Source: Agapanthus africanus
Lineage: Eukaryota; Streptophyta; Magnoliopsida; Asparagales; Amaryllidaceae
DNA: 64,000 nt
Direction: 5' to 3'
NCBI GenBank assembly: GCA_030015575.1
Contig: CM057337.1
Location: 374,875,582-374,939,581, forward strand
In this document: positions 45,619 to 57,210 of the stretch, piece by piece
Position numbering within the stretch: the first letter of the stretch is position 1
How the letters are laid out: each line of letters begins with the position of its first letter
Translations under genes and position numbers: made by a program
The notes under the pieces: model-generated
Told to the model about the DNA's origin: nothing
Database searches by the model: none
What the model saw: the letters and a program-made list of their open reading frames with translations, nothing else

Positions 45619-47440
45619 ATGGATCCGAATCCATCAAACTTCTTTAACCCTAATCTTCCACCGTCCGTTGGTGCGCAGAATCCACCCCACATTTCTCTCC
45701 AGGAAAGATGCTATCCACATAGAGGTCCTTTTTCGACCTGCTTATCCACACCACCAGCCAATGGGGATAACTTTGAGATTAAGCCCCAGTATATCAATCT
45801 TTTACCCAAATACCACGGACTCGAGACCGAGGACGCTTACGTTTTCATTACCAAATTTGAAAACGTATGCGCAATGATGGGTACGTCACAACTTTCAGTG
45901 GATGCGATGCGTCTACGACTTCTTCCATTTACATTGTGCGATATAGCCGAGAAGTGGCTATATAACACTACCGCACATTCTATTACGAATTGGGAAGAAT
46001 TCGTCGCTGCATTCCTTAAGAAATTTTACCCAATCCAAAAGACGGCTCGAATCCGTAGCGAACTGAACCAATTTGCCCAGCTCCCTGCCGAACCATTTTC
46101 AAAATACTTTGAACGTTTCAAGGATCTATTGGTTCAATGTCCTCATCACGGCATCCCGAGATGGGAGATTTGCCGAATCATATATGAGGGCAGTAACCCT
46201 AGCACTAAACAGAGCCTTGAAAACATATGTCAAGGTACATTTATGACTAAGGATGATGGGGAAGCTTGGCGATACTTAGAAGAGTTTGCTGAAAAATCAC
46301 TAATTTGGGAGAGTGGAACCCAACCATTGAATAGGGGTGGCGTACACCAAATAGATGTGTCCATAGGTGTTCGAGCTGAAATGGCAGCAATGCAAAAGAA
46401 GCTCAACGCTATGGAACACAAATTTGCAGCAGCCTCCCTAAACCCAGTGTCACTCCCCAAAACTGTTTGTGGGTGCTGTTCTGATCCGTCACATTTAACG
46501 GAAGAATGTCCATTAAACTCTGCGTTTCAAGGTCACGAGCATTCTAATGCCGCATTTCAAAGACCTCGAAACGATCCATATTCTTCTACGTACAATCAGG
46601 GTTGGAGGAACCACCCGAATTTCGCTTGGAACCAAAACCAATCTCAAAACACGGTTCCAAACACGAACCAATTTCAAAGGGCTCTTCCTCCACCACAACA
46701 GCAACCCCTTCAACTCACTCAGCACCCCTATCAGTCACAAAATTTCCAAAACCAGGGCAACACTCCTGCACAGTCTAATCCTATGCAGCCCTGTTCTGAC
46801 GATTTCTCTCAATTCACTCAAACCATGAAATCACTTTTATCAAATTTCATGGAGGTTTCGACTGAGGTTAGATCTTCTGTCAATGAGATAAAGAAAAACT
46901 CAGCGTCCCAAGCTGAGAGTATCAAATCGATGGAAGCTGAAATCGCACGCTTAAAAGCCGAAATGAGTGCGAGAGAAAAAGGGAAACTTCCCTCTCAACC
47001 CCTACAGAATCCTGGGCATTACAATGTAAATGCCATTACAACGTTGAGATCGGGAAAAGTGCTGAACAATCATGTCGGGGAAGGTATTGATAATACTGAA
47101 AATCATATCAACACCCCGGCTGAGACCTTTCCACATACACACACTTCACCTTCTGATCCTTCTTCTTCTACCAAACCACCTTCGCACGAGCCTATTCTCC
47201 ATTTCCCTCTAGGATCGACACCTTCACCCAACCCTTATAGTTCTCCACAGACGGTCCCCACACCTCCTTTGGGACCTCGTCTACCCCCCTTTCCTTCTCC
47301 TATGATGGACCCTGCGCTTATTGCGAAAGCTCCTTACCCGAACCGGCTAAGGGCTAACAGAACGAGTCCTCATATGGAGAAAATTTTAGAGATGTTCAAA
47401 CAGGTTAACATCAATATCCCTCTCCTAGATGCGATCAACA
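45619..47440 (+). CDS. gag: Athila-1 Gag (frame-damaged at its 3' end)
   Basis: ATG at 45619 (MDPNPSNFFNPN). The open frame runs to 47619 (666 codons), but the last 60 codons are out of frame. The retrotransposon-gag capsid domain spans about residues 55-220 (YINLLPKYHGLETEDAYVF, AEKWLYNTT, FLKKFYPIQKT, GIPRWEICRIIYEG). CCHC knuckle CGCCSDPSHLTEEC is near residues 285-298, followed by a Gln/Asn/Pro-rich region, a coiled-coil-like stretch (EIKKNSASQAESIKSMEAEIARLKAEM, written here in part) and a Pro/Ser-rich linker. Near 47438 the Athila-typical reading continues only in another frame, consistent with loss of one base. It would assemble the particle that packages element RNA. Confidence 0.88.
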
Positions 47441-47675
47441 AGTCCCCGCTTATGCGAAGATTCTTAAGGACTTGTGCACTAGGAAGAGGAAGACTCAAGT
47501 GCCGAAGAAGGTCTTTATGTCTAATAACATCAGCACTGCTTTTATACCCCAGCTTCCAAAGAAAAGAAAGGACCCAGGTTGTCCTACAATATCGATTTCG
47601 ATTGGGGGTAAAAACATAAATCGTGCTCTGTTAGACCTTGGCGCAAGTGTTAACCTGCTCCCTTATTCTGTATGA
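47440..47675 (+). pseudogene. Athila-1 protease segment in shifted frame
   Basis: Between two frame breaks. The frame seen at 47472-47675 carries the gag-protease linker (TRKRKTQVPKKVF) and the aspartic-protease motif [13 protein letters not shown], whose Asp-Leu-Gly in place of Asp-Ser/Thr-Gly is usual for Athila-like elements as I know them. It stops at TGA 47673-47675; the next block ([11 protein letters not shown]) is in the frame used by gag and pol. The second break is a net change that restores the original frame, most simply a two-base loss in a short GT repeat. Confidence 0.8.
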
Positions 47676-50600
47676 GCAATTAGGGATTGGAGAGTTGAAA
47701 CCTGCTCATTGCACTCTCCAGATGGCAGACCGATCTATCACCAAACCAAGGGGTGAATTAGAGGATGTGTTGATAAAGGTCGGGGAATTTGTTTTCCCTG
47801 TAGACTTCATTGTGCTCGACACACATCCTGTAGCAAACCCCCGGGGCCAAATTCCGGTGATTCTAGATCGTCCTTTCCTTGCCACTTCCAACGCTGTTAT
47901 AAACTGTAGAAATGGTTCAATGAACTTATCATTTGGAAATATGACCATTGAACTAAACATCTATAAAGTTGGAAGTCAGCCATCAGAACCCTCTGCTCAT
48001 ATTTTAGATGTGTACTCTGTCCATGAGATCGCTCCCGATAGTTGTGGAGCCGAGGATCTTTGCTTTACTGATCTCGATGACATTTACACGTCTCTGTTTG
48101 ACTTTGCACAAGATCTTAGTGAGGACACTTTAGCTACACATGAGTCCTGCACTTCTGACTTTTCTCCACCCGAGTCTGTATCTTTCACAGGCTCTGAGCT
48201 TCTTTGTAGATCCAAAAATCAATCTATGACCCTTCCTTCTATCATTTCTCCGCCTGAGTTAGATCTCAAAATTTTGCCTTCTCACCTGAAATATGCATAC
48301 CTTGGTGAGAACGAGTCATTACCGGTTATCATTTCCGCTTCTCTTGCATCAGACCAAGAAAATGCACTTTTATCGGTATTGAGATCTAACAAAGAGGCGT
48401 TTGGTTGGAGTATGGCGGACATCAAAGGGATTAGTCCCTTGATAGTTGAACATCATATACATGTGATGGATGATGCTAGACCGACCCGAGAACCACAGAG
48501 ACGGTTGAATCCCGTCATGAAGGAAGCTGTCATGAAAGAGATCGTCAAATGCTTAGATAGTGGTATTATATATCCCATCTCCGATAGCCAGTGGGTGAGT
48601 GCTATACATGTCGTTCCTAAGAAATCCGGCATCACAGTTATCACAAATGAGGCGAATGAGTTGATTCAAACACGCGCCCAAACTGGGTGGCGTGTATGCA
48701 TCGATTATAGAAAACTCAACGCTGCTACGAGGAAAGATCATTTTCCTCTACCATTCATTGATCAGATGCTGGAACCCTTAGCGGGACGACAATATTATTG
48801 TTTTATGGACGGATACTCAGGCTACAATCAGGTCCCCATCGCCAAAAAGGATCAAGATAAAACCACTTTTACTTGTCCTTTTGGTACCTTTGCTTACAGT
48901 CGCATGCCCTTCGGGTTATGCAATGCTCCCGCTACCTTTCAGCGGTGTATGATGGGGATATTCTCTGATATGGTAGAGAATTTTTTGGAGATCTTTATGG
49001 ACGACTTCTCGATTTTTGGAGACTCTTTTTATGATTGCCTAGCGAATCTGGACGCTGTTCTTACTCGTTGCAAAGAGAAGAACTTGACATTAAACTGGGA
49101 AAAATGCCATTTTATGGTCCAAGAAGGAATAGTCCTTGGACATGTCATTTCACAGAAAGGCATTGAGGTTGACAGAGCTAAAATAGATGTCATTCAAAAC
49201 CTACCTCATCCCAAAAGCGTCAAAGATATTCGCTCTTTCCTTGGCCATACGGGCTTTTATAGGAGATTCATTAAGGATTTTAGCAAAATTGCTAGACCTT
49301 TAACTCTTTTCCTGGCCAAGGATACGACCTTCCATTTCGACTCGGATTGCGAGACAGCTTTCGACTCACTTAAACACTCACTCACTTCAGCCCCCGTGCT
49401 ATCATCACCAAATTGGGACTACCCCTTTGAGCTGATGTGTGACGCATCTGATTTTGCAGTAGGTGCAGTCTTAGGACAGCACATTGATAAGATGCCACAC
49501 GTGATTTACTATGCTAGTAAGACCCTGAATGATGCGCAAATCAATTATACAACCACCGAGAAAGAGCTTTTAGCGGTTGTATTTGCATTAGAAAAATTCA
49601 GGCCTTACTTAATCGGCTCACCTATAGTTGTGTATACTGACCATTCCGCGTTAAAACATCTTCTGGCGAAGAAAGATACAAAAGGTCGACTAATACGTTG
49701 GATCCTTCTTTTACAAGAATTCGATCTTGTTATCAAAGATAAGAAAGGATGTGAAAACGTAGTAGCTGACCACCTTTCACGCATCATTTCTTCCCCTGTG
49801 ACCCTGCCGATCAATGATTCATTCCCTGACGAACAACTCTTGAGCATATCAGCTGAACCATGGTTCAGGGATATTGTGAACTATCATGCCACGGGACTTA
49901 TACCGAGCGATTGGTCAAAACAGGACAAATATCGTTTTCTTTCCCAAGTAAAACACTTTTACTGGGACGAGCCCTATTTGTTTAAATATTGTCCTGATCA
50001 GATCATTCGCCGGTGCGTCCCAAATGAAGAGTTTAAGAGTGTTCTTTCATTCTGTCATGATCAGGCTTGTGGGGGTCACTTTGGTCCTAGAAAGACAGCG
50101 GAAAAGGTTTTGCAATGTGGATTTTATTGGCCGACCTTATTCAAGGACGCATTTGAGTATTGCAAAACCTGTACACAATGTCAGTATACGGGTAGAATAT
50201 CCCAGAGGAATGAAATGCCTCAGCAACCCATCTTGGTTGTTGAAATATTTGATGTTTGGGGCATAGATTTTATGGGTCCTTTTCCCAACTCCTTTGGGAA
50301 TCTGTACATATTGCTGGCAGTTGATTATGTCTCAAAGTGGGTAGAAGCCATTCCATGTCGCACTAATGACAGGAAAGTTGTCATTAAGTTCTTAAAAGAG
50401 AATATCTTCTCGCGATTTGGACACCCGCGCGCTATTATTAGCGATAATGGGACGCACTTCTGCAACAGGTCTTTCGAGACTCTGATGCGAAAATACTCAA
50501 TCAACCACCGTCTTTCTACACCCTATCATCCCCAAACAAGCGGGCAGGCTGAGATCTCAAACAGACAAATCAAACTTATCCTGGAGAAAACTGTTGCTAA

Positions 50601-51150
50601 AAATAGAAAAGACTGGTCGACCAAATTGACGGATGCTCTTTGGGCATTCAGGACTGCATATAAGACTGACCTAGGAATGTCTCCATATAGGATAGTGTTT
50701 GGAAAAGCATGTCATTTACCTGTCGAGATAGAGCATAAAGCATTGTGGGCTATAAAGGAAATAAATTTTGATCTAAACCTTGCTTGCAACTTTCGGAAGC
50801 TGCAACTTAACGAGCTAAGCGAACTCCGCGATGAAGCTTATGATAATGCTGTAATCACAAAGAATAGGACTAAGGTTTTTCACGATAAAAGCATTTTAAG
50901 GAAAACATTTTTACCTGGTCAACAAGTCCTTCTTTATGATTCACGATTACACCTTCACGCGGGTAAGCTCCGATCTCGATGGAAGGGACCTTTTGTTGTG
51001 CGGTCTGTATACCCGCACGGGGCAGTAGAAGTAGAAAATGTTAAAAACGGCACCTTTTTCAAAGTAAATGGACATAGACTAAAGCCGTATTTTTCCATTG
51101 ACCCCACGGAGGAGCTCTTGTTCTTACAAGAGCCAGTTTATTTGGATTAA
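47638..51150 (+). CDS. pol: Athila-1 Pol: protease end, RT, RNase H, integrase
   Basis: 1170-codon frame; its first codon (TTG) is not a start, since it is the continuation of gag-pol after the frame breaks; true pol text begins at YEQLG (47674). Protease C-terminus ([19 protein letters not shown]); RT with the Athila-type insertion [19 protein letters not shown] before [28 protein letters not shown] and catalytic FMDD near residue 453; RNase H ([26 protein letters not shown]); integrase zinc region (HDQACGGHF...CKTCTQC), DDE core ([31 protein letters not shown]) and GPY/F-like tail ([20 protein letters not shown]). No chromodomain. Uninterrupted for 3.5 kb. Confidence 0.95.
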   Translation: MAQVLTCSLILYEQLGIGELKPAHCTLQMADRSITKPRGELEDVLIKVGEFVFPVDFIVLDTHPVANPRGQIPVILDRPFLATSNAVINCRNGSMNLSFGNMTIELNIYKVGSQPSEPSAHILDVYSVHEIAPDSCGAEDLCFTDLDDIYTSLFDFAQDLSEDTLATHESCTSDFSPPESVSFTGSELLCRSKNQSMTLPSIISPPELDLKILPSHLKYAYLGENESLPVIISASLASDQENALLSVLRSNKEAFGWSMADIKGISPLIVEHHIHVMDDARPTREPQRRLNPVMKEAVMKEIVKCLDSGIIYPISDSQWVSAIHVVPKKSGITVITNEANELIQTRAQTGWRVCIDYRKLNAATRKDHFPLPFIDQMLEPLAGRQYYCFMDGYSGYNQVPIAKKDQDKTTFTCPFGTFAYSRMPFGLCNAPATFQRCMMGIFSDMVENFLEIFMDDFSIFGDSFYDCLANLDAVLTRCKEKNLTLNWEKCHFMVQEGIVLGHVISQKGIEVDRAKIDVIQNLPHPKSVKDIRSFLGHTGFYRRFIKDFSKIARPLTLFLAKDTTFHFDSDCETAFDSLKHSLTSAPVLSSPNWDYPFELMCDASDFAVGAVLGQHIDKMPHVIYYASKTLNDAQINYTTTEKELLAVVFALEKFRPYLIGSPIVVYTDHSALKHLLAKKDTKGRLIRWILLLQEFDLVIKDKKGCENVVADHLSRIISSPVTLPINDSFPDEQLLSISAEPWFRDIVNYHATGLIPSDWSKQDKYRFLSQVKHFYWDEPYLFKYCPDQIIRRCVPNEEFKSVLSFCHDQACGGHFGPRKTAEKVLQCGFYWPTLFKDAFEYCKTCTQCQYTGRISQRNEMPQQPILVVEIFDVWGIDFMGPFPNSFGNLYILLAVDYVSKWVEAIPCRTNDRKVVIKFLKENIFSRFGHPRAIISDNGTHFCNRSFETLMRKYSINHRLSTPYHPQTSGQAEISNRQIKLILEKTVAKNRKDWSTKLTDALWAFRTAYKTDLGMSPYRIVFGKACHLPVEIEHKALWAIKEINFDLNLACNFRKLQLNELSELRDEAYDNAVITKNRTKVFHDKSILRKTFLPGQQVLLYDSRLHLHAGKLRSRWKGPFVVRSVYPHGAVEVENVKNGTFFKVNGHRLKPYFSIDPTEELLFLQEPVYLD

Positions 51151-51161
51151 AATTCCTCCGT

Positions 51162-51231
51162 CTCACCTTCATATCCTGTATATCATTGCATCATCTTTTG
51201 AATGAAGGTGAGTGAAAGATAAGTTTGGGGG
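51162..51231 (+). other. Hairpin followed by PPT-like motif, unit 1
   Basis: CTCACCTTCAT (51162-51172) pairs perfectly with ATGAAGGTGAG (51202-51212). AAGTTTGGGGG follows at 51221-51231. It begins 12 bp after the pol stop codon. Confidence 0.75.
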
Positions 51232-51307
51232 AAGTTCTTCACTTATATATTTTGCCCCCACTAATAATTCCCCCCAGATTTACAGGTTTTATAGATATAG
51301 CTGTCGG

Positions 51308-51343
51308 CAACAGTGAGGACACTGTTGAAAACAAGTTTGGGGG
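51308..51343 (+). other. Hairpin followed by PPT-like motif, unit 2
   Basis: CAACAGTG-AGGA-CACTGTTG (51308-51327) is a perfect 8-bp stem with a four-base loop; AAGTTTGGGGG follows at 51333-51343. Confidence 0.75.
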
Positions 51344-52562
51344 AGGTTTGTGCTTATTTTTGCATCATTTACATATCATCTGCATAAGCACAAAACATTT
51401 CTTTAAAAAATCTATAAAAATTGAAAAATTTTCAAAACCCATAAAAATTTAAAAAAATTTCAAATATAAAAATAATTTTAATATTTACACTTTTTTGTAT
51501 ATAAATAAGATAATGAAAGTTTAGATAGTGAAAAATTACATCCATGAGATTAGAAAATTTTTAGAAAACTAAGAAAATTAGAAGTTTTCTCATACGAACT
51601 AGTAATAAGTAGTTATGAGCCGTTGTCCCAAGGGTTAGTAAGATGAAGGACGTCACTAATCTGAGGATAAAAATAAGTCTGAAAAATAGTTTCTATTCTG
51701 GAAGCCAAACATTTTGAACGTTGCTACCCTGCTATTCGCACTTACACACGTCTTGAAGCCTGGGATATTAGAGGATACCTTGAAATGCTCTTGTCTTAAA
51801 GCCAAAAAGTATGAAAAAAAATATGGTGAGAAAAATGGACACTTGTTTTGTTATCACCGAGGGAAATAAAAAAATATATAGCGAGGGTGCTTTTTCATCT
51901 AGTGCCCTAAGGCCAACTGGTCTGGGAGTCACTGCTATACCTAAGGTGGTGCAAGACTAGGAAAATACACCAAATAAGCAAGTACATGAGTAATCGGTCG
52001 GTTAGTACCTCAAGAAGTATTAACGGTCGCATGAAAGTGTGTGAGCTCATCGAAAAAAGAAAAAAAAAATAATAATACTGAGGTTGATGGGCAAGAGTAT
52101 GATAGCTTGAATTGAATTCTCCGGGTGCAGGGATGTCTTTACACACACGCAGGGTTATATGATCGATGTTTGGAAGAAAGATAGGAATGAAGAATAAGAT
52201 GTTGTTTTATTGAGGGAGGACGTGATTTCTAACATCTTTTCATGACCATTAAGATAGGGCTCATGACAACCGAAAAGCTAGCTTAGTTGGAAACCCTAAT
52301 TTTCAAGGCTTTTCTTTTACGATTCTTTTCTTTAAATGTAATATTCATGATCTTGCTTTTATTATTGGATTTTGTGGGTGCAATCCGCTGAAAACCCTCA
52401 GGAGACAACACTCCTCCTACTAGGGACACCTAGAGGTTTAAAGGCTTGTTGCACGTGCTCAGTGCAATCGTGTTGCCTACGAAAGTGTGCTAGTTAGTTT
52501 TTCTCTTTCTTTATTTTCTCCTTCTCTTTTTAATAAAACATTCGCTCGAGACGATCGAAATT

Positions 52563-52573
52563 AAGTTTGGGGG
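52563..52573 (+). other. Athila-1 polypurine tract
   Basis: AAGTTTGGGGG four bases (TATT) before the 3' LTR at 52578. It is the third copy of the motif and the one positioned to prime plus-strand cDNA. Confidence 0.7.
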
Positions 52574-52577
52574 TATT

Positions 52578-54403
52578 TGATCAGTCGAAAATATTGCATA
52601 TTTTAGTCGGCAATTTCCTCATCATTTGCATCCATATAGAAGTATACGGTATTCATAATTCACATATTAGCAAATCGGTCGCAAAATATCAGATTACATG
52701 TATTCGACCTTAAAACCGGCATTTCTAGGGAAATTGACTGCATTGCATTACATGGCATATTTTCTATATCTTGCAACCCGTGTTTCGAAGTCTGTGCAGG
52801 AAAAGAGAAGCTTGCTCGACCATTACACCGCTCGTAAACTCACTAAATTCAAATCTGGTACTAATCCAAAGGAGCAATCACAATTCAGCATATCAGACAA
52901 AGCCCCAAACAGCAGTCTAAGTACACAGAAGAAGACCCAAAGGCCAAGCCTTCAACATGGCCGTGGATCCGCGGCATGGGCTTGCTTAGGCCGCGGATCC
53001 GCGGTTGACCAAGGGGATCATCTCCTAAATTTCAGTGCACAACTCCTGTTTCAGTGGCTACAGTTCAGAAATGTACTCCAAATTCCAGAAAACTCCAGAA
53101 ACTTCTACCAGATCAGCAAACACCTTGAGCTTCACTAAACTAGCCTAATCATTCTAGAACTTTCCCTAAACCCTAGCTTAAACCCTAAGCTAGCTCCTAA
53201 CAAACTCCTTCTAGAAACTCTTCAACAAACTTTTGGAGGGAAAGGGAAATTCAAACTTAAACCTAGGGTTTGGGAACTCTATAAATAAGACCCTAGGCTC
53301 ATTATTCCACAAGGATTCAACCTTGGGAATTATTCATCCAATTAGTGAATCTATCCCCAATCTATCTCCTCTCTTCATCTTCTTCCTCCTCAAGTTTAGT
53401 GAGAGAGCTTGTAAGAAACCCTAACCCTAATTCCAAGCCAACATCAAGAATCCCGAGTACCCATTAAGCAAGAAGCCTTACAACCTTTAGGAGCGGAGCC
53501 GATTTCAACGGAGCAAGCGATCCGAAGCCGATCCACGACTCACGAAGCCGAGCGACGCCCGATCAACAATCTAGATTCTTCTTCTTGTAGTTCTTGAAGC
53601 AAATGTAATCAAAATTGTTGAGATCAATAAAGGTGATATTCTTTTATCTTGTTTTCTTTAAATTCCGCATCATATTATCTTTACAAATCTTGAATATTGT
53701 CTTTGTGGTGATGTGTGAATAAAACTCCGCTTGTTAAGGAGTCGAAACGATCTTTAGTATGATGATGTAACAAATTTGCAATCGATTCTTGAATCCCACG
53801 AGTTTGTAAACCCTAGCAAGTTCAAGAATCGACGACCCAATTCGTTGCGATGCTTTCTTGACCGACATCGCTCGAGATTGGGGAGTTCCGATCATTTCTT
53901 GAAATTGCTAGAGGCTAGAATATAAATGGTATCCTCGAAAGAACAAGGGTTAAGAGATGAAACCCCAATTTCATCAAGAAAGCCCTAACTCTCGCCGATC
54001 ACCATTGATCTAGTATCAATTCTTCGAAGGACAAGAACACGAAACCTTTTAGATTACATCACATCTAAAGATCCGATCGATTCCTACGAGCCTTTCTTAT
54101 ATTCTTGATTGTTGATTGGAAATATTATCGAAACACTGATTCTTGATTGTTTATAGTTTCTTGATTCTTGCATAAGAATAGTGACACTCGAATACAAATC
54201 ATTCTTGAATCATGTTTTCTTTTATTGTTGCTTAACTTTTCATTTCAAACGTATCAAAATACAAGTGAATCGTGCAATCCCTGTGGACGATCCGCACTCA
54301 CTACAAACTACATCCGACACCGTAGTTTGATTGCGGTCAAAATAATTTTTGGTTGTGATTTCTTTACAATTTTATACAAACACAACGGAAAATCGATCAA
54401 TCA
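52578..54403 (+). mobile_element. Athila-1 3' LTR
   Basis: 1826 bp, TGATCAG to AATCA, matching 42680-44505. It has the palindrome cassette at 52962-53005, a TATA box near 53277, and ends at the TSD GACCG (54404-54408). Confidence 0.95.
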
Positions 54404-55382
54404 GACCGCAAGCGGCACTAGCTGTGCGTAACGGTCCCCAGGTAGTGCCGACAAGAAGACCGACGAGGCGAAACCTATCTGAACTCCTACTGAGCCTGAA
54501 TGTGACATTCTCCGTACAATCCGGTCTGTTCGTCTGATACATCGCATGGCGGGCCTAGGGGGCGGTAAACGTCAGTCCCCCAATAGCGGTACAAGTCGTG
54601 TCGGAGCGAAGCCCAAAACACCCTGAGATAACACTGGAAGCCTACCAGTATATCTCGTTTGCCCTGTCCAGGGACTACTCGTGTAATGGCTCTCCTAGAC
54701 ACAGCGCGATGTCAACCCCCAATACCGGGAGAGACGAATCCTGTCTAACCGTCACTGCCTCCAAGTGCTTCGTGACTGCACCCAACCACTACCTGTTTGC
54801 ACGACTCCTTTGAGCCGTGGTAGGGTAGTGATCAAAGTACAGTGGGAACACACTCGAGGAGAAGTGACAGTGTCAAGTCAGCGGACTAAGCTGTACTCAT
54901 GTCACCTGGGAACTGATAACTGACGATAGGCATAATACCAACTAGTCAGGTCCAGTGTACTCGTAACCCAACGAGCACCTGCATACTATCTCAAGTACGA
55001 CGTACTGACGGCTGTGGGACAGACCGTCTCCCACACTGGGATGAGAAGCGCATGCGCTAGTCTACTCCGGAGTATCGATGCCCTGTCTCGATAGTCCTGC
55101 GACCAGGGACCTGCATAAGGATGTGCTTATAGATTACCCAGCCCCACTAGTGTGACAGCCATCACAATGCTGGTAATCAAGCAAAGATCCTAAGGGCTCC
55201 ACTAATGTGCATAAGTGATATACAAAAATAAACACATGTACACATTGAAGCAGAAACAAACCAAGTAGCATACTACTATTTTGAGCAAGATTGTTTATAC
55301 AAGGTGAATATCCCAAGCTTCCATTAAGTAATATACAAACTAGTATGATACAGTATTGGCCTCTAGGGCATATACACTAACA
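54404..55382 (-). mobile_element. Angela-C 3' LTR, upstream part (with right TSD of Athila-1)
   Basis: Resumes Angela-C LTR after GACCG and ends ACTAACA at 55382, the LTR start on the minus strand; TATGCCCTAGAGGC lies a few bases inside. It aligns with 5674-6537 of Angela-A at lower identity. No gene. Confidence 0.9.
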
Positions 55383-55395
55383 ATCTTCCACTTGC
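55383..55395 (-). other. Angela-C polypurine tract
   Basis: Minus strand GCAAGTGGAAGAT abutting the 3' LTR start at 55382. Confidence 0.78.
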
Positions 55396-55396
55396 A

Positions 55397-56440
55397 TTAA
55401 GGCCATGTACTGGCGTATCGAAGACCTATCATCTCGATCAGCCGCTCGAACTGAGTCTGGGGCAAGGCCTTGGTGAATGGATCTGCAGTGTTGTCTTCTG
55501 AAGCGACTCTCCAAACCTCGATCTCCTGGCGATCTACGATCTCCCTGATCAGGTGATACCGCCTTAAGATGTGTCTGGATTTCTGATGGGACCTGGGTTC
55601 CTTCGCTAAAGCTATAGCCCTGTTGTTGTCGCAATACAGAGGTATTGGATCAACAATGGACGGAACCACCTGAAGTTCTTTCAAGAACTTCCTCATCCAG
55701 ACAGCTTCTTTTGCGGCATCAGATGCAGCGATGTATTCCGCTTCCATCGTCGAGTCTGCAACGGTTTCTTGTTTGGAACTCTTCCAACACACCGCCCCTC
55801 CATTGAGGGTAAAGACAAACCCCGACATGGACTTGGAATCATCCTTGTCACTCTGGAAGCTGGAGTCAGCAAAGGCCTCGATCTGGAGGTCTTTTCCGCC
55901 ATACACCAAGAACATCTCCTTAGTCCTTCTCAGGTACTTGAGAATGTTCTTTACCGCTATCCAGTGTTTTTCCCCAGGGTTTGACTGATACCGGCTTACC
56001 ACACTCAGTGCATAAGCTACATCCGGTCTGGTACACAACATCGCATACATTATAGAGCCTACCGCAGAAGCGTAGGGTATAATAGACATGCGATCCCTCT
56101 CCAAATCAGTCTTGGGAGACATCTCTTTAGAGAGGGTGATCCCGTGACAAGCCGGCAGGTTACCGCGCTTGGAATCTTCCATACTGAATCTCTTCAGTAT
56201 AGTGTCGATGTACCTGGACTGTGAAAGTCCTAATATCCTCTTGGATCTATCACGATGGATCCAGATCCCCAGGATGTATGAGGCATTACCCAGGTCTTTC
56301 ATGGAGAACCTGTGCGACAAGAACCCCTTGACAGATTGTAGCATAGGAATGTCATTTCCTATTAAGAGAATGTCATCCACGTACAAAACGAGGAATACTA
56401 CAGTTCTCGCTACAAATCTACTATAGATGCATGGTTCATC
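55397..56440 (-). pseudogene. Angela-C pol: RT catalytic end and RNase H
   Basis: The 329-codon open segment 55397-56386 begins at the YVDD catalytic block (MYVDDILLIGNDIPM; the listed first codon is an internal TTG), preceded in frame by ARTVVFLVL. RNase H follows: EAFADSSFQSDKDDSKSMSGF, ETVADSTMEAEYIAASDAAKEAVW, PIPLYCDNNRAIALAKE, HILRRYHLIREIVDRQEIEV, ending KALPQTQFERLIEMIGLRYASTWP at its natural stop, close to the PPT. It is separated from upstream RT by a one-base frame loss near 56445. CDNNRA differs from the usual CDNNGA/S at one residue. Confidence 0.92.
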
Positions 56441-57210
56441 TGATTTTTGATAAAGCCAAATTCCTTGACCGTCTCATCAAAGCAGATGTTCCAACTCCGC
56501 GATGCCTGCTTTAGTCCATAGATGGACTTAAGCAACTTGCACACCTTTCCGCTGCTCCTACTTTGAATGAAACCCTCTGGCTGGTCCATATAGACACACT
56601 CCTCTAAATTTCCATTTAGAAAAGCGGTCTTTACGTCCATTTGCCAGATCTCATAATCGTGGAAGGCAGCAATGGCAAGAAGGATCCGAATGGATTTCAG
56701 CATAGCCACTGGAGAAAAGGTTTCGTCATAGTCCAAACCAGGTCTTTGACGGAAACCCTTTGCTACAAGTCTAGCTTTATAGGTCTCAACCTGTCCATCT
56801 ACACCAATCTTCCTTTTGAAGATCCACTTGCATCCTACGGGTTTTACCCCGTCTGGAGCAATGTCCAACGTCCATACTTTGTTGGTGTACATGGACTCCA
56901 TTTCGGTCCGCATTGCATCCGGCCATTTCACCGAGTCAACGCTCTGAACGGCCTGCTGGAAGCTAGTAGGCTCATCATAATCTATGATGCAATCCTCTCT
57001 ATCCCCGTCTATGAGAAAACCGTAGTATCTCTCGGGCGGATGAGACTTCCTACTACTCCTGCGGAGCGGCATAGGAATGTCCTGTTCTTTTGAACTCTTT
57101 GGTTCCACTAAGCTTTCAGTAATAGTCTGTGGTTCTGGAATTTCTTCCAGTTCTATTGCACTCCCACTTTTCTGGGTTTCCAAAAACTCAGTTTCCAAGA
57201 AGCGGGCATG
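56441..57210 (-). pseudogene. Angela-C pol: integrase tail and RT N-terminal half
   Basis: In frame from the TAG at 57211 to the shift near 56445 (open segment 56410-57198). Linker with RRSSRKSHPPERYYGF; RT start AMRTEMESMYTNKVW, VGCKWIFKRKIGVDGQVETYKARLVAKGF (in part), first catalytic Asp in EIWQMDVKTAFLNG, KLLKSIYGLKQASRSWNICFD. After FGFIKN the frame is wrong and the last dozen codons are spurious. Confidence 0.9.

Larger units (their letters stand above)
51151..52577 (+). other. Athila-1 3' non-coding region
   Basis: 1.4 kb between pol stop and 3' LTR, where some Athila elements carry an env-like ORF; none is seen. A minus frame of 79 codons (51907-52146) is not credible. It holds three AAGTTTGGGGG motifs and two hairpins (separate entries); the remainder is A/T-rich. 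Confidence 0.8.
42680..54403 (+). mobile_element. Athila-1: complete Ty3/gypsy Athila-lineage retrotransposon
   Basis: 11.7 kb, flanked by GACCG TSDs. LTRs 42680-44505 and 52578-54403 are both 1826 bp and differ at about 18 positions by eye (about 1%). Order: LTR, tRNA-Asp-type PBS, 1.1-kb leader, gag, protease, RT-RNase H-integrase, 1.4-kb non-coding region with repeated PPT-like motifs, LTR. No env-like ORF. Only the gag-protease-RT boundary is frame-damaged. Confidence 0.95.

Noticed and set aside
51151-52577. Env-like gene of Athila
   Set aside because: No frame longer than about 80 codons and no transmembrane pattern between pol and the 3' LTR.
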